Assembly: GCA_013360945.1 (NCBI GenBank)
Contig: JABWAQ010000005.1
Coordinates: 1-64,000, forward strand
DNA length: 64,000 nt
Direction of reading: 5' to 3'
Origin: Candidatus Brocadia sp.
GTDB taxonomy: Bacteria > Planctomycetota > Brocadiia > Brocadiales > Brocadiaceae
The notes under the pieces: generated by a model
The model's database searches: none
Told to the model about the DNA's origin: nothing
The model's input: only the letters and a program-made list of their open reading frames with translations
Shown: one piece after another, positions 26,802 to 36,086 of the stretch
How the letters are laid out: every line of letters begins with the position of its first letter
Numbering within the stretch: position 1 is the stretch's first letter
Program-made: the position numbers and the translations under genes

Positions 26802-27971
26802 ATGCATATCGGAAAACTTACAACCAAATATATAATTCCTATTGGGATTTTTCTCTTTATTGGTTTATTCGTTATTGGGGTTAAGTTTTTTGTCATAAAA
26901 GTTGGTGTTGATCAGGTGGGTGTAAGGACTCGCATATGGGGTGTAACCAGGGGTATTGTGCGCAAGGATTATGGTCCTGGTTGGCATCGGGCAATTAGCG
27001 GTATCGATCAATGGGATCTTTATGATATCACCGTACAGACTCTGGAACTTGCCAAAGAGCCATCTCGATTGGGTCACGACGAGCGGAAGGAGGCTGCAAT
27101 CAGAACGGCGGATGACTACGATGTCTCGGCAGACCTGATTATTAAATATCAAATTAAAAGGGGAAAAACATGGGAATTGCGCCAGGATATTGGGGTTGGT
27201 GAACGGTACAAAATAATTGTAGAAAACGAGACACGTGACATCGCCAGAAGCGTGCTTGGTAAGATGGTAGAAAGAGATTTATATAATCCGGAAGAAAAAC
27301 GAAAGAGGGCTGCCGAATTCAAGATTCAACTTACGGAGAGACTTGTCTCTCGCCATGTCGATATCATTGAAGTGCTCATTTTAGATTTGAGATTTGACCC
27401 CCAGCTCGAAAGGAAGATTAAGAATATCAAACTGGCAGAACTTGATAACGTTCTCAATATATCAAAGGCGCTTGCCGCTGAACAACGTGGTATTACACAA
27501 ACCATTGATGCAGACACAGAGGCCATTGCGCAGAAAATTGTCGGCGATAAAGAAAGATCTATCACGGTACTCGATGCTGAAACCACAAAAAAAACGATTG
27601 AACTTCTCGCAGAGGCCGATAAATACTTAGTAGAAAAAAAGGCAGAAGGCGACCTTTACAAAGAACAACGTAAGGCAGATGGCACTCTTTTAATTAAACA
27701 AGCACAGGCAGAAGGAGAAAGGTTGCGGAGAGAGGCAATTTCAGGTATGGGTGGCGATATTATCGTTGCTATGGAGGCCGCGCGCAACATGAACCTTGCA
27801 GATTTAAATATTTCAAGCATGGACATAAATCTCCTTGATGTTGACGACATGGCTACACGTTTTGGTGTTTCTGATACCATGGGAAAACTTCGGGTCGATC
27901 CAAAGACATTTAAGCAAATCCAGGAAATGCTAAGCCAACCTAAAGGTACGGACACCGCGAAATTAAAATAA
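26802..27971 (+). CDS. SPFH/band-7 (prohibitin-like) membrane protein, second copy
   Basis: 389 residues. One membrane helix (about 11-32) is followed by the SPFH domain (VGVDQVGVRTRIWG start; YGPGWH; ERYKIIVENETRDIARSV) and a coiled coil (about 215-320) with repeated QAEGERLRREA-type heptads. It is probably a hetero-oligomer partner of the preceding SPFH protein. Neither NfeD nor an FtsH-type protease lies nearby. Confidence 0.85.
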   Translation: MHIGKLTTKYIIPIGIFLFIGLFVIGVKFFVIKVGVDQVGVRTRIWGVTRGIVRKDYGPGWHRAISGIDQWDLYDITVQTLELAKEPSRLGHDERKEAAIRTADDYDVSADLIIKYQIKRGKTWELRQDIGVGERYKIIVENETRDIARSVLGKMVERDLYNPEEKRKRAAEFKIQLTERLVSRHVDIIEVLILDLRFDPQLERKIKNIKLAELDNVLNISKALAAEQRGITQTIDADTEAIAQKIVGDKERSITVLDAETTKKTIELLAEADKYLVEKKAEGDLYKEQRKADGTLLIKQAQAEGERLRREAISGMGGDIIVAMEAARNMNLADLNISSMDINLLDVDDMATRFGVSDTMGKLRVDPKTFKQIQEMLSQPKGTDTAKLK

Positions 27972-28204
27972 TCATCGCTCGCTTATTATTTCCGCATCCC
28001 AAAATGGTTTAAATGCACCGTTTTTCCTCACGCAATACGGTTTACAAAAACGCTTAGTTAGGCCATCTTATTGTAAATCAGGCACTTAAATATAACTACC
28101 TGTTGTGGAATTGTTTTTGCTAGTCATTCTTTAGTCTCACTAAATTAGTTAATTTTATTTACATCACATTCAATTTTAACCAAACTTTCAACGGAAGATG
28201 TATT

Positions 28205-28798
28205 ATGCAAAATAACAAAAGGGTATTCAAAAAACGCCCAATAACTTGTACATTGCTATTATTTGTATTTATCGTCAGTGTCGCCACGATGAACACCGCT
28301 TTGGCTGCTGATGAACCGAATGATAAACCACAGCCGGAAAAACGTCAAAAGTATTCAAAATTCTTTGACAAAAAAGCCCACTGGTGCGACGCATTGGTAA
28401 TTACCTGCAATGATTTTCGATTTACTACAGCCACTCAGGAGTTTATAAACGACAGATTGGGATTAAAAGGGAATTATGATTACATATCTATTCCCGGTTC
28501 TATCAGAAACTTAATGGATTCAAAAACGAGAGATCTTGTTTTAAATGAGTTTGGGGTATCGGTTCGTCTCCATCGTGTAAATCGTGTTATTATCTTTGCA
28601 CATCAAGATTGCACTGGTTATGGTGGCGCTAAAAATTTTAGCGAAACTGCTGAAGAATTTGCCACCATCGCCAAAGATTTAAGAAAGGCACGAAGGCTTA
28701 TGGGGATAAAATTTCCTCATTTAAAAGTATATTTATATTACGAAACCATTTTCTACGATGACCATAAACGGATTTACAATTTTAAACAAATTTTGTAA
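28205..28798 (+). CDS. Exported beta-carbonic-anhydrase-like protein 1
   Basis: 197 residues. A leader (hydrophobic about 14-35, cleavage near ALAAD) precedes a compact domain with C68-N-D70-F-R72 and H133-Q-D-C136-T-G-Y-G-G, the CxDxR and HxxC zinc motifs of beta-carbonic anhydrases. The domain (about 135 residues) is shorter than the classic enzyme and some active-site surroundings may be lost. It would act outside the cytoplasm in CO2/bicarbonate exchange, if active. A paralogue follows 185 bases downstream. Confidence 0.8.
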   Translation: MQNNKRVFKKRPITCTLLLFVFIVSVATMNTALAADEPNDKPQPEKRQKYSKFFDKKAHWCDALVITCNDFRFTTATQEFINDRLGLKGNYDYISIPGSIRNLMDSKTRDLVLNEFGVSVRLHRVNRVIIFAHQDCTGYGGAKNFSETAEEFATIAKDLRKARRLMGIKFPHLKVYLYYETIFYDDHKRIYNFKQIL

Positions 28799-28983
28799 TT
28801 GGAAACATCATTTTTAAATTTTCTGATGCAGTTGTTTGATTTTTTTACAAGAATTTGCAATAAACTGGAAAATAATCGTGAATCAGGAATTCCGTATATT
28901 TTCAAAGAGAAAACAATCGAAAAAATCTCTTTGTTGCAGCGTGTAAATTGTAAAAACACTATGGGAGGAATGTATAATTAATA

Positions 28984-29565
28984 ATGAACAGCGCGAAAAT
29001 CCAATATAAAGGTTTATTCTTTTGTTCCATTCTTGGCGTGTTTCTTTCCATTCATCAGGGCTGTGCTTACAAAAAAACAAATGCACCAGATTTATTATTA
29101 GATAACCAGCAAATAGTTACAGAGGTAAATCAAGAAGCGAAAAGATATGATTGCGATATCTTGGTTATTACCTGTATTGACTATCGATTTGCGGTTGCGA
29201 ATCAGGAATTCATAAACGAAACTTTAGGTTTGAGAGACAATTATGATCACATTTCCATACCTGGCAGTATTCTTAACCTTGTAAATCCGGAAACCAGCGA
29301 GTTGGTTTTTAGCAAATTTGCCTTATCAGTAAGACTTCATCTCATAAAGCGGGTAGTCGTTATTAGCCATAAAGATTGCGGTGGGTATGGTGGTTCTGTT
29401 TCTTTTGGATCAGAACTTGCGGAACATGAAACTCTCTGTGCGGATTTAAGAAAAGCCCGATCATTGCTATTGGAAAAATACCCGACTTTGGAAGTAGACT
29501 TGTTTCTAGAATCATTAATACCCGAAGGTGACCAAGCGAAGGTCTATTTTGAAAAGATACAATAA
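28984..29565 (+). CDS. Exported beta-carbonic-anhydrase-like protein 2
   Basis: 193 residues. The leader has a cysteine at 27 (HQGC), a weak lipobox, so it may be a lipoprotein. C64-I-D66-Y-R68 and H129-K-D-C132-G-G-Y-G-G give the complete CxDxR/HxxC set. Shared blocks with protein 1 are NQEFIN-LGL-NYD-ISIPGSI-NL and LRKAR, so the pair arose by tandem duplication followed by divergence. Confidence 0.8.
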   Translation: MNSAKIQYKGLFFCSILGVFLSIHQGCAYKKTNAPDLLLDNQQIVTEVNQEAKRYDCDILVITCIDYRFAVANQEFINETLGLRDNYDHISIPGSILNLVNPETSELVFSKFALSVRLHLIKRVVVISHKDCGGYGGSVSFGSELAEHETLCADLRKARSLLLEKYPTLEVDLFLESLIPEGDQAKVYFEKIQ

Positions 29566-29647
29566 TATTTATAAGGAAAATGAGATTTTTTGCTTCGTAC
29601 AAGAGATGTGGCGGTTTTTACCTTATCGATCTGGCAAAGCAAATAGA

Positions 29648-30448
29648 CTATTTCTCAACTGATTTTGCGCAGCGAAATCCGATTTGCGGGCTTTGGGCAT
29701 ACCAAGGCACCCGATAGCGCGCAGCACAACGGGCATAGTGCCCAAAGTAAAGGAAACCGCCTCCACGAATAACCCTTTGAAAACCATTGACGGGACCTGT
29801 TGGATTTGTTGCCGGGGACATATAATAATAATTTTGATCATAATAATCGGCGCACCATTCCCAGGCATTTCCCGCCATGTCATAACATCCATAAGGACTT
29901 TTGCCGGTTTCATATGTTCCCACGGGTTTTGTCTCTCTCTGTCCGGCCTCACTAGACTCCCACACATTACATTTGGTTTTGTCAAATTTATTTCCCCACG
30001 GCCACAACCTTCTGTCCGTGCCGCGTGACGCTTTCTCCCATTCTGCTTCGGTTGGCAATCGCTTTCCGGCCCATTTTGCGTATGCAACAGCATCTTCCCA
30101 TGTGACGCCTACTACAGGCTGATTGGAGCGATTAAACCTGGCATCATTCCAGCATCTTGGCACACGACGTTCTGTTTCTTCAATGAATTTTTTATACTGC
30201 TCATTGGTTACTTCATACTTATCGATGTAAAAGGCGTCCAGATAGACTTTATGTTCAGGTCCATCATAAATAGTATACGCCAACATAAAAGTCCAATTGT
30301 AGTGCGTATTATCGCCCATCGTAAATTCACCAGCAGGTACCAACACCATATCAGGATATTTTTCTTCTGTGGCAGATAATCCTTTCGTCAACTGAAGACT
30401 TACAAAACATATCGCGAGTAAGACCATAAACCCATTTCGAACAAACAA
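29648..30448 (-). CDS. Exported SUMF1/formylglycine-generating-enzyme-domain protein
   Basis: 266 residues with a signal peptide (about 1-26). The domain starts VLVPAGEFTMGD and continues with DKYEVTNEQYKKF, RLPTEAEWEKA, NAWEWCADYY and IRGGGF, ending IGFRCA. This is the FGE-sulfatase fold. The ARCAARYRVP cysteine matches one of the two copper-binding active-site cysteines of true FGE, but the partner position reads FLYFG, so formylglycine-generating activity is doubtful. It starts two bases after the stop of the coiled-coil gene. Confidence 0.85.
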   Translation of the reverse strand: MFVRNGFMVLLAICFVSLQLTKGLSATEEKYPDMVLVPAGEFTMGDNTHYNWTFMLAYTIYDGPEHKVYLDAFYIDKYEVTNEQYKKFIEETERRVPRCWNDARFNRSNQPVVGVTWEDAVAYAKWAGKRLPTEAEWEKASRGTDRRLWPWGNKFDKTKCNVWESSEAGQRETKPVGTYETGKSPYGCYDMAGNAWEWCADYYDQNYYYMSPATNPTGPVNGFQRVIRGGGFLYFGHYARCAARYRVPWYAQSPQIGFRCAKSVEK

Positions 30449-30450
30449 TT

Positions 30451-31527
30451 TTAGTATCTCCTCTTTGTAATAATTTCGTACCTGGCAATCTCCACTGGCG
30501 TATATCCAGAGATAATTTCATTAAAAGTTCTATTCTCACCCTTCTTGAAAGTCTTGACGGAAAAATCCTGCGTAAATAAGAGCATATCGGCAGCATTGAA
30601 AATCCTAATTGAAAACGCAGCAATACTCCAATCCCTGTCCGATAAATTCTTTATCTCGCCTTTAATCTGTGAAGAGGAGCCAAAGAGAAAGACATCCACA
30701 TTTCGTATATAAAACCCATCGCCTATTGCCTTAAAACCTTCTTCTTCGGGTGTAGAAACATGTTCCTTTACTGCTTCCACGGTTTTAGTGCCCTCTGCGA
30801 CTTTTACGGTTACAGTTCCTACAGGAGCTTGCGCGGCTGGCGGGACTTCGGTAGTCGCTGTTCCGGTAACGGCGCTTCCTCCCTTTTCCAATTTTTTCAT
30901 CCGCATGTCCAAATCCGAAATGGTTTTCATTTGCCCTTCAAAGTTTTTTAATGAGGACTCAAAGGCAACCACCCGGGTCTTAATATGTTCTTCAGCTATA
31001 GCGATCCTCTTCTCCTGTTCCCCCAGTTTATCTGTCATCAGCTTATTCAATTCATCAATGGCCTTTTTTATAGGTTCCAAAGGCCTTTGCGCCTCCTGGT
31101 ATCTCTTTTCTAGCACGGCCGATTTTATTTCCTGATCCTCAACACGTTTTGTTAGGTCTGATAATAGCTTTTTTAAGACATCAAAAGTCTTTCCGAAGGA
31201 ATCCAACATTTCTTTGACGCCGGCCGCCGATGAGGCTTTCTCTAAAGCTTCCAATCTTGAAGCAATAGAATTCAACTTGTCTTCATTTCCTTTTATCGTC
31301 TTATCGAGACCTTTTAAAGGGAGCATACCGTCATCCACACTTTTTTGAAGTGTAGTAAATTGTGACCCCAGGTTATCCAGGGTCTTCATCCAATTTGAAA
31401 GTGACTTTCCAAAATCATCCAATTCCTTCATGACTTCCTGAGCCCCGCCTTGTTCGTCAGGGCTCTTTGCCCCTAAAAGTGCGAAGAGCAGACATACGCT
31501 TAGTATAACGGAAAGTATACCTCTCAT
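30451..31527 (-). CDS. Exported coiled-coil protein with C-terminal FxLYD-like beta domain
   Basis: 358 residues. A signal peptide (about 1-22) precedes long coiled coils (about 30-215) and a Thr/Ala/Val-rich linker. The C-terminal domain (about 255-358; IKGEIKNLSDRDWSIAAFSIRIFN) reads like the beta-sandwich modules that modify cell-surface proteins. No function is recognised. It is the first gene of a two-gene unit with the SUMF1-domain protein, which suggests a shared envelope role. Confidence 0.7.
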   Translation of the reverse strand: MRGILSVILSVCLLFALLGAKSPDEQGGAQEVMKELDDFGKSLSNWMKTLDNLGSQFTTLQKSVDDGMLPLKGLDKTIKGNEDKLNSIASRLEALEKASSAAGVKEMLDSFGKTFDVLKKLLSDLTKRVEDQEIKSAVLEKRYQEAQRPLEPIKKAIDELNKLMTDKLGEQEKRIAIAEEHIKTRVVAFESSLKNFEGQMKTISDLDMRMKKLEKGGSAVTGTATTEVPPAAQAPVGTVTVKVAEGTKTVEAVKEHVSTPEEEGFKAIGDGFYIRNVDVFLFGSSSQIKGEIKNLSDRDWSIAAFSIRIFNAADMLLFTQDFSVKTFKKGENRTFNEIISGYTPVEIARYEIITKRRY

Positions 31528-31784
31528 GTATAGAACTCCCTTTTAAAAATGTGTTGTTCTGATATCGATGGGAAGTAGTTTAGCAAAAAATCCCATACAT
31601 CGCAAATATTTATCTGATACTGAATGCTACACAGTTTGAATTTGATTTTATATATAAAATTGTTATTATATATCTTTTTAAATAATAGCTTGATTTCACC
31701 TGTCCCTGCGCAATGTACAGGCATAGGCAGGAACACATTGTAATAATTAATTTTCGAAGATAGTTGTTTTCGAGAAAGGACGCC

Positions 31785-33365
31785 ATGCAGGTTTTAATTG
31801 CAGATGAACTTCCCCCGATATGCATTGAAATACTTGAAAAAGCCGGACTCAAGGTATTAAATAAACCCGGCATAAAGGCAGAGGAATTAAAGACCGTAAT
31901 CACTGCCTGTGATGGAATTATACTCCGCAGCGGGACAAAAATTACTGCCGCATTGCTGGAAAAGGCTGACAAACTAAAGGCCATCTGCCGGGCCGGTGTG
32001 GGGGTTGATAACGTAGATGTCCAGGCAGCCACAAAAAAGGGCATTGTGGTCATGAACACGCCGGAGGGAAACATTACCTCAACTGCCGAACATACCATCG
32101 CCCTGCTCTTTTCCCTTTCGCGTTTTGTTCCCCATGCCTGCGCATCGGTAAAGGCTGGTAAATGGGAAAGGAAGAAGTTTACCGGTATCCAAATTGCCGG
32201 AAAGACGCTTGGCATTATAGGATTAGGGCGGGTAGGAAGACAGGTTGCAAAACGCGCCGCGGCCTTGGAGATGAAAATAATCGGATACGATCCGTTCATC
32301 TCTCCTGAAATTACCTCTCAGTACAGTATACAGATCGCAAAAAATCTCAAGGAATTATTCTCGCAAGCCGATTATATCACGATTCATGTCCCTTTTAACA
32401 GCGAGACAAAAAATCTTATAACGCATAAGGAATTCTCGATCATGAAACCCGGCGCCCGTATTATTAATTGTGCGCGGGGCGGGATTATCTCCGAAGAAGA
32501 CCTCTGCAATGCCATCACGAGTGGCCAGGTTGCAGGGGCTGCCATCGATGTATTTGATGCAGAACCACCCATAGGGAACAAACTCCTTGAATTAGAGCAA
32601 GTCGTTGTAACGCCTCACCTGGGGGCATCGACAGAGGAAGCCCAATTTGCGGTTGCCGTAGAAGCGGCGGAACAAATGGCGGACGCGCTGACGGGAAAAG
32701 GCTTCCGAAATGCAGTAAACCTTCCCCCTTACAATATTGAGGAATACAACATTTTAAAACCTTATATAACATTGGCAGAAAAGATGGGGTCGCTTCTCAT
32801 CCAGCTTGCCACCGGAGGTATCCAGGCAGTAGACATTATTTATACGGGAGAAATCACGAAGAGAAATATCAGTCTTGTTACTGACAGCTTTATGGTTGGA
32901 CTGCTCAAACCGGCTCTCGAAGACGGTGTTAATCTGGTTAGCGCTCCACATCTCATCGCAGAACGCGGCATCAAGACCAATATTACCACCACGAGTGGCA
33001 CGAGTGATTTCACAAGTCTCATCACCGCAAAAATAAATACCCAAAATGGTGAAATCGAAATATCGGGAACGGTCTTCGGCAAAAATGAACCGAGGATTGT
33101 GGATATCAATGGATATGGTGTAGAAGCCATACTCAACGAATACATGATCATCCTCTTTGGGAAAGACAAGCCGGGTTTAATTGGGAACATAGGTCGTCTC
33201 CTCGGTAATAAAAATATCAATATTGCCCATATGGCGTTTGGCAGAAAGGAGAGCGGCGGCAATGCTATCACGATTATCAATGTCGATGCGGCAATACCAC
33301 CCGAGTGCCTACAGGAGTTCGAACAAATTGACCATATAGATGCGGCTTATTTAATTCATCTGTAA
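31785..33365 (+). CDS. serA: D-3-phosphoglycerate dehydrogenase
   Basis: 526 residues from the ATG at 31785, preceded by AGAAAGGA; an upstream ATG at 31764 adds seven residues. Substrate- and NAD-binding domains (GLGRVGRQVAKRA; INCARGGIISEEDL; the H in TPHLGASTEEAQ) are followed by an intervening domain (about 320-450) and a C-terminal ACT domain (IILFGKDKPGLIGNIGRLLG). It starts serine synthesis. It is the long, ACT-containing type with an allosteric substrate-binding domain. Confidence 0.96.
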   Translation: MQVLIADELPPICIEILEKAGLKVLNKPGIKAEELKTVITACDGIILRSGTKITAALLEKADKLKAICRAGVGVDNVDVQAATKKGIVVMNTPEGNITSTAEHTIALLFSLSRFVPHACASVKAGKWERKKFTGIQIAGKTLGIIGLGRVGRQVAKRAAALEMKIIGYDPFISPEITSQYSIQIAKNLKELFSQADYITIHVPFNSETKNLITHKEFSIMKPGARIINCARGGIISEEDLCNAITSGQVAGAAIDVFDAEPPIGNKLLELEQVVVTPHLGASTEEAQFAVAVEAAEQMADALTGKGFRNAVNLPPYNIEEYNILKPYITLAEKMGSLLIQLATGGIQAVDIIYTGEITKRNISLVTDSFMVGLLKPALEDGVNLVSAPHLIAERGIKTNITTTSGTSDFTSLITAKINTQNGEIEISGTVFGKNEPRIVDINGYGVEAILNEYMIILFGKDKPGLIGNIGRLLGNKNINIAHMAFGRKESGGNAITIINVDAAIPPECLQEFEQIDHIDAAYLIHL

Positions 33366-33370
33366 CGAGT

Positions 33371-33432
33371 ACCACATAACGCGGCAAGGCCGCATCCAAA
33401 TTCCCGTTAGCAAAGGGGATGCGGATAAAAAT
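33371..33432 (+). repeat. Dispersed repeat, copy C
   Basis: It shares ACATAACGC(A/G)GC and GCCGCA-CCAA-TCCC with copies A and B, and ends in GTTAGCAAAGGGGATGCGG. It lies between the convergent serA and phosphoesterase genes. Confidence 0.65.
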
Positions 33433-33443
33433 CCAATAGGCGC

Positions 33444-34163
33444 TTATCCCATTAAGCGTAAAGCATTTATCCCTGGCAATCCGGCCTTATATATCTTATC
33501 CACGGCGTTACGGATATTGTATTTTACACGTTTAATCTGCACAAGCTTTCTGTTGGTATCATAAATAGCGTAAGAAGCCCTGATATCCCAGTCGCGCGGT
33601 TGCCCGACACTTCCCACGTTTACAAGCACTCTGTCGACGTTTTGCAAATCAAAAACCCCCCCCTTGTCCACATGGATGTTTCCTTTGTCGTAAAAAATGG
33701 CAAGCGGCACATGGCTATGGCCATAAAAACAAATCTGTGTCTTTAAGATGTCAAAGTTCAATTGTGCCTCGACCCCGCTCGTAATATAATCAAAAAATTC
33801 AGGATGGTTCAAAGATGCATGTACAAGGGTAATGCCGTCCAATTCCACGACCAGAGGTAAAGTTTTTAAAAACTCTGTATATCCAGGCGTGAGCTGCTTT
33901 GCTGTCCATATAATTGCATTCCTTGCATCGGCATGGAAATATCCTGCTGGAAATTTCCCTACTGCGGCGTAATCATGATTGCCAGCCACAACGACACAGT
34001 CTAATTCACGTATTAAATCGATACACTGTATTGGTTCGGCAGCATAACCGATAATATCTCCCGTACACAATATCCTGTCAACGCGTTCTCCTTGCAATTC
34101 GTTGACGACTGCCGTCAAGGCTTCAAAATTACTGTGTACATCCCCAATTACTCCATATATCAA
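33444..34163 (-). CDS. Calcineurin-like metallophosphoesterase (YfcE/MJ0936-like)
   Basis: 239 residues with the di-metal motifs GDVHSNFEAL, CTGDIIGYA, GNHDYA, VHASL and YGHSHVPL. It is a soluble phosphodiesterase or nucleotidase-type enzyme whose substrate is unknown. It is convergent with serA and followed at 36 bases upstream by the permease gene on the same strand. Confidence 0.9.
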   Translation of the reverse strand: MIYGVIGDVHSNFEALTAVVNELQGERVDRILCTGDIIGYAAEPIQCIDLIRELDCVVVAGNHDYAAVGKFPAGYFHADARNAIIWTAKQLTPGYTEFLKTLPLVVELDGITLVHASLNHPEFFDYITSGVEAQLNFDILKTQICFYGHSHVPLAIFYDKGNIHVDKGGVFDLQNVDRVLVNVGSVGQPRDWDIRASYAIYDTNRKLVQIKRVKYNIRNAVDKIYKAGLPGINALRLMG

Positions 34164-34198
34164 AAATAAGTCCTTTCAATCATTAGAGATACGACAAC

Positions 34199-35002
34199 TT
34201 AACGACACTCTTTTTTGCCGAAAATTTCGCAAGTTACTCCGATAATAAACGTAATATATACCATAGTGTATATTGTAACCTGTGCCATATATTTTAAACT
34301 TAATGACTCAGGTGTATCCCCCGCATCAAAGGTGTTGAACTGCTCAAAATTTGGGAAAAGGGTAAAAAAAGGCATTAGGTACCATGGTGTCATGTCTCCG
34401 TTCATTTGAAACATGCCCTGAAAAAAATTTATCAAATTCCCCGTGACGTAGATAGCTATGCAGCAACTCAGATTGGCTAGCAGGGGCAAACATACAGAGC
34501 CTGCAACCGTTATAGCACACAAAATGGCAACCTGTAAGAATGAAAGGAGCAGTTGAAAAACGGTCGAATAACCCACACGCTCAAACGATGATAAAAAGTC
34601 TATGTCGTAGTCCAGTGACTCCTTTACGCATAAGGAGATAGTCAAAAGAATACCCATCATGACGAATACCGAGGAGACGGCCGCCAGTATTCCAAAAAAC
34701 TTGCCTAAGAGAATCGAATTTTTATCGACCGGCTTGGACAGCAGTGTCATGATGGTGCCCTTCTCCATCTCTTTTGATATCGTATCCGCTGCACTCAGCG
34801 AAGCGAGACACAGGCAGCAAATCGTAATCGTCGAGACCCCCATCTCCCGTATCATCCTTGTCTCTTCGCCAAAGGCAAACAGGGTGAAAGAAAAAGAGAG
34901 GCATATGAGAAATGCCCCACCGCATAAGATCAAATAAAATAATGGTTGTCGCGCAACCTCCCTTGCGGTGCTTCCGGCGATGGTAAATCCGCATTTATTC
35001 AT
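34199..35002 (-). CDS. ABC-2-type transporter permease without adjacent ATPase
   Basis: 267 residues with about six membrane helices. The KEMEKGTIMTLLSKPVDKNSILLGKFFG segment after helix 2 is the coupling region typical of ABC-2 permeases of the NatB/gliding type. No ATPase gene is adjacent, so the partner must be encoded elsewhere. Confidence 0.8.
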   Translation of the reverse strand: MNKCGFTIAGSTAREVARQPLFYLILCGGAFLICLSFSFTLFAFGEETRMIREMGVSTITICCLCLASLSAADTISKEMEKGTIMTLLSKPVDKNSILLGKFFGILAAVSSVFVMMGILLTISLCVKESLDYDIDFLSSFERVGYSTVFQLLLSFLQVAILCAITVAGSVCLPLLANLSCCIAIYVTGNLINFFQGMFQMNGDMTPWYLMPFFTLFPNFEQFNTFDAGDTPESLSLKYMAQVTIYTMVYITFIIGVTCEIFGKKECR

Positions 35003-35047
35003 AAAAACCCTTGCAAATTTTAAAAAATCGCATACACTACTCTACTA

Positions 35048-35063
35048 TGTTCCACGTGAAACA
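35048..35063 (+). promoter_or_regulatory. parS centromere site 1
   Basis: The 16-base TGTTCCACGTGAAACA is an exact match to the classical parS sequence recognised by ParB. It lies about 90 bases before parB, between it and the divergent permease gene. Confidence 0.95.
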
Positions 35064-35149
35064 TATTTTTACCCTTGCGCGTATGCTAAATACTAGCATT
35101 GCCAACACGAAAATGCAATTGAAAATCCACCACAAAAGGAGTCGTAGCT

Positions 35150-36016
35150 ATGTCTAAAAAGGAAAAACTCAGCCGTAGTTTGCAATCGTTGCTCGGGGGG
35201 GTTATTGGAATAGAGGCTGACGTGGGACAGGACGTCATCGTGAGGCTAAACCCGGAAGATATCAAACCTAACGACCTCCAGCCGCGTGATTTCTTCGATG
35301 AGGAAGAGATGCAGGGGCTCGTGGAATCCATAAAAAAATATGGTGTTTTACAGCCCGTTATTGTAATGCCCCTTTCGCACGGATACATGCTCATTGCAGG
35401 GGAACGGCGCTGGCGGGCGGCAAAACAGCTTGGACTGAAGGAGATACCTGCAATCGTCCGGCATGCCGATGGGGCGAATGTCCTGGAAATCGCCTTAACA
35501 GAAAATATTCAGAGGGAGGACCTCAACCCCATCGAAAAGGCCAGGGGATTCGAGGAGCTGATCGCCAAGTTCGGACTCACTCAGGAACAGGTTGCAAAGG
35601 CCATGGGGAAAGATCGCAGTTCGGTAGCCAACTATCTCCGGCTGCTGGATCTGCCCCAGGAAATCCAGGATACCGTTTCACGTGGAACACTATCTATGGG
35701 ACATGCGCGGGCAATCCTGTCCATTCAGGACGAGGAGGCGCAAATACGGCTTTGTGAACGTATTGTTAAGGAAGGCTTATCCGTGCGGGCGGTGGAGGAG
35801 ATTGTTTCGCAAGGGAAAAGACAAGGCAAGTCTCATAAGGCAATACCTGCAAAGGCATCCACCCCTCACATCGAAGACCTGGAAGACCGTTTCCGCAGGT
35901 TCTTTGGGACGAAGGTTACCATCAGGGAAAAGAATGGCAAGGGGAAGATATTGATTGCATTCCACTCAGGCGAGGAATTCGGCCGGATTGCGAGCGTCCT
36001 GGGAATTCGCCTGTAA
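35150..36016 (+). CDS. parB: Chromosome-partitioning protein ParB
   Basis: 288 residues. The N-terminal CTP-binding domain holds GERRWRAAK and TENIQREDLNPIEKA, the helix-turn-helix domain holds TQEQVAKAMGKDRSSVANYLRLL, and a C-terminal dimer domain follows. It loads as a CTP-dependent sliding clamp at parS. Two parS sites accompany it, one inside the gene. No parA lies beside it, though the window shows both flanks. Confidence 0.95.
   Translation: MSKKEKLSRSLQSLLGGVIGIEADVGQDVIVRLNPEDIKPNDLQPRDFFDEEEMQGLVESIKKYGVLQPVIVMPLSHGYMLIAGERRWRAAKQLGLKEIPAIVRHADGANVLEIALTENIQREDLNPIEKARGFEELIAKFGLTQEQVAKAMGKDRSSVANYLRLLDLPQEIQDTVSRGTLSMGHARAILSIQDEEAQIRLCERIVKEGLSVRAVEEIVSQGKRQGKSHKAIPAKASTPHIEDLEDRFRRFFGTKVTIREKNGKGKILIAFHSGEEFGRIASVLGIRL
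35674..35689 (-). promoter_or_regulatory. parS centromere site 2, inside parB
   Basis: On the minus strand the sequence TGTTCCACGTGAAACG matches parS at 15 of 16 bases, the last base differing. It encodes V-S-R-G-T in parB. A parS inside the parB (spo0J) gene is also known in Bacillus subtilis. Confidence 0.9.
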
Positions 36017-36086
36017 TCATTTTTAAGATGTCCGCAGGGTTCAGGGAAGATTTGACAACTGGCAACCAATCCCCGCAAGCGCGCAT

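Noticed and set aside
31610-32299. Minus-strand open frame of 229 codons
   Set aside because: It is antisense to the start of serA and shows low-complexity composition typical of a shadow.
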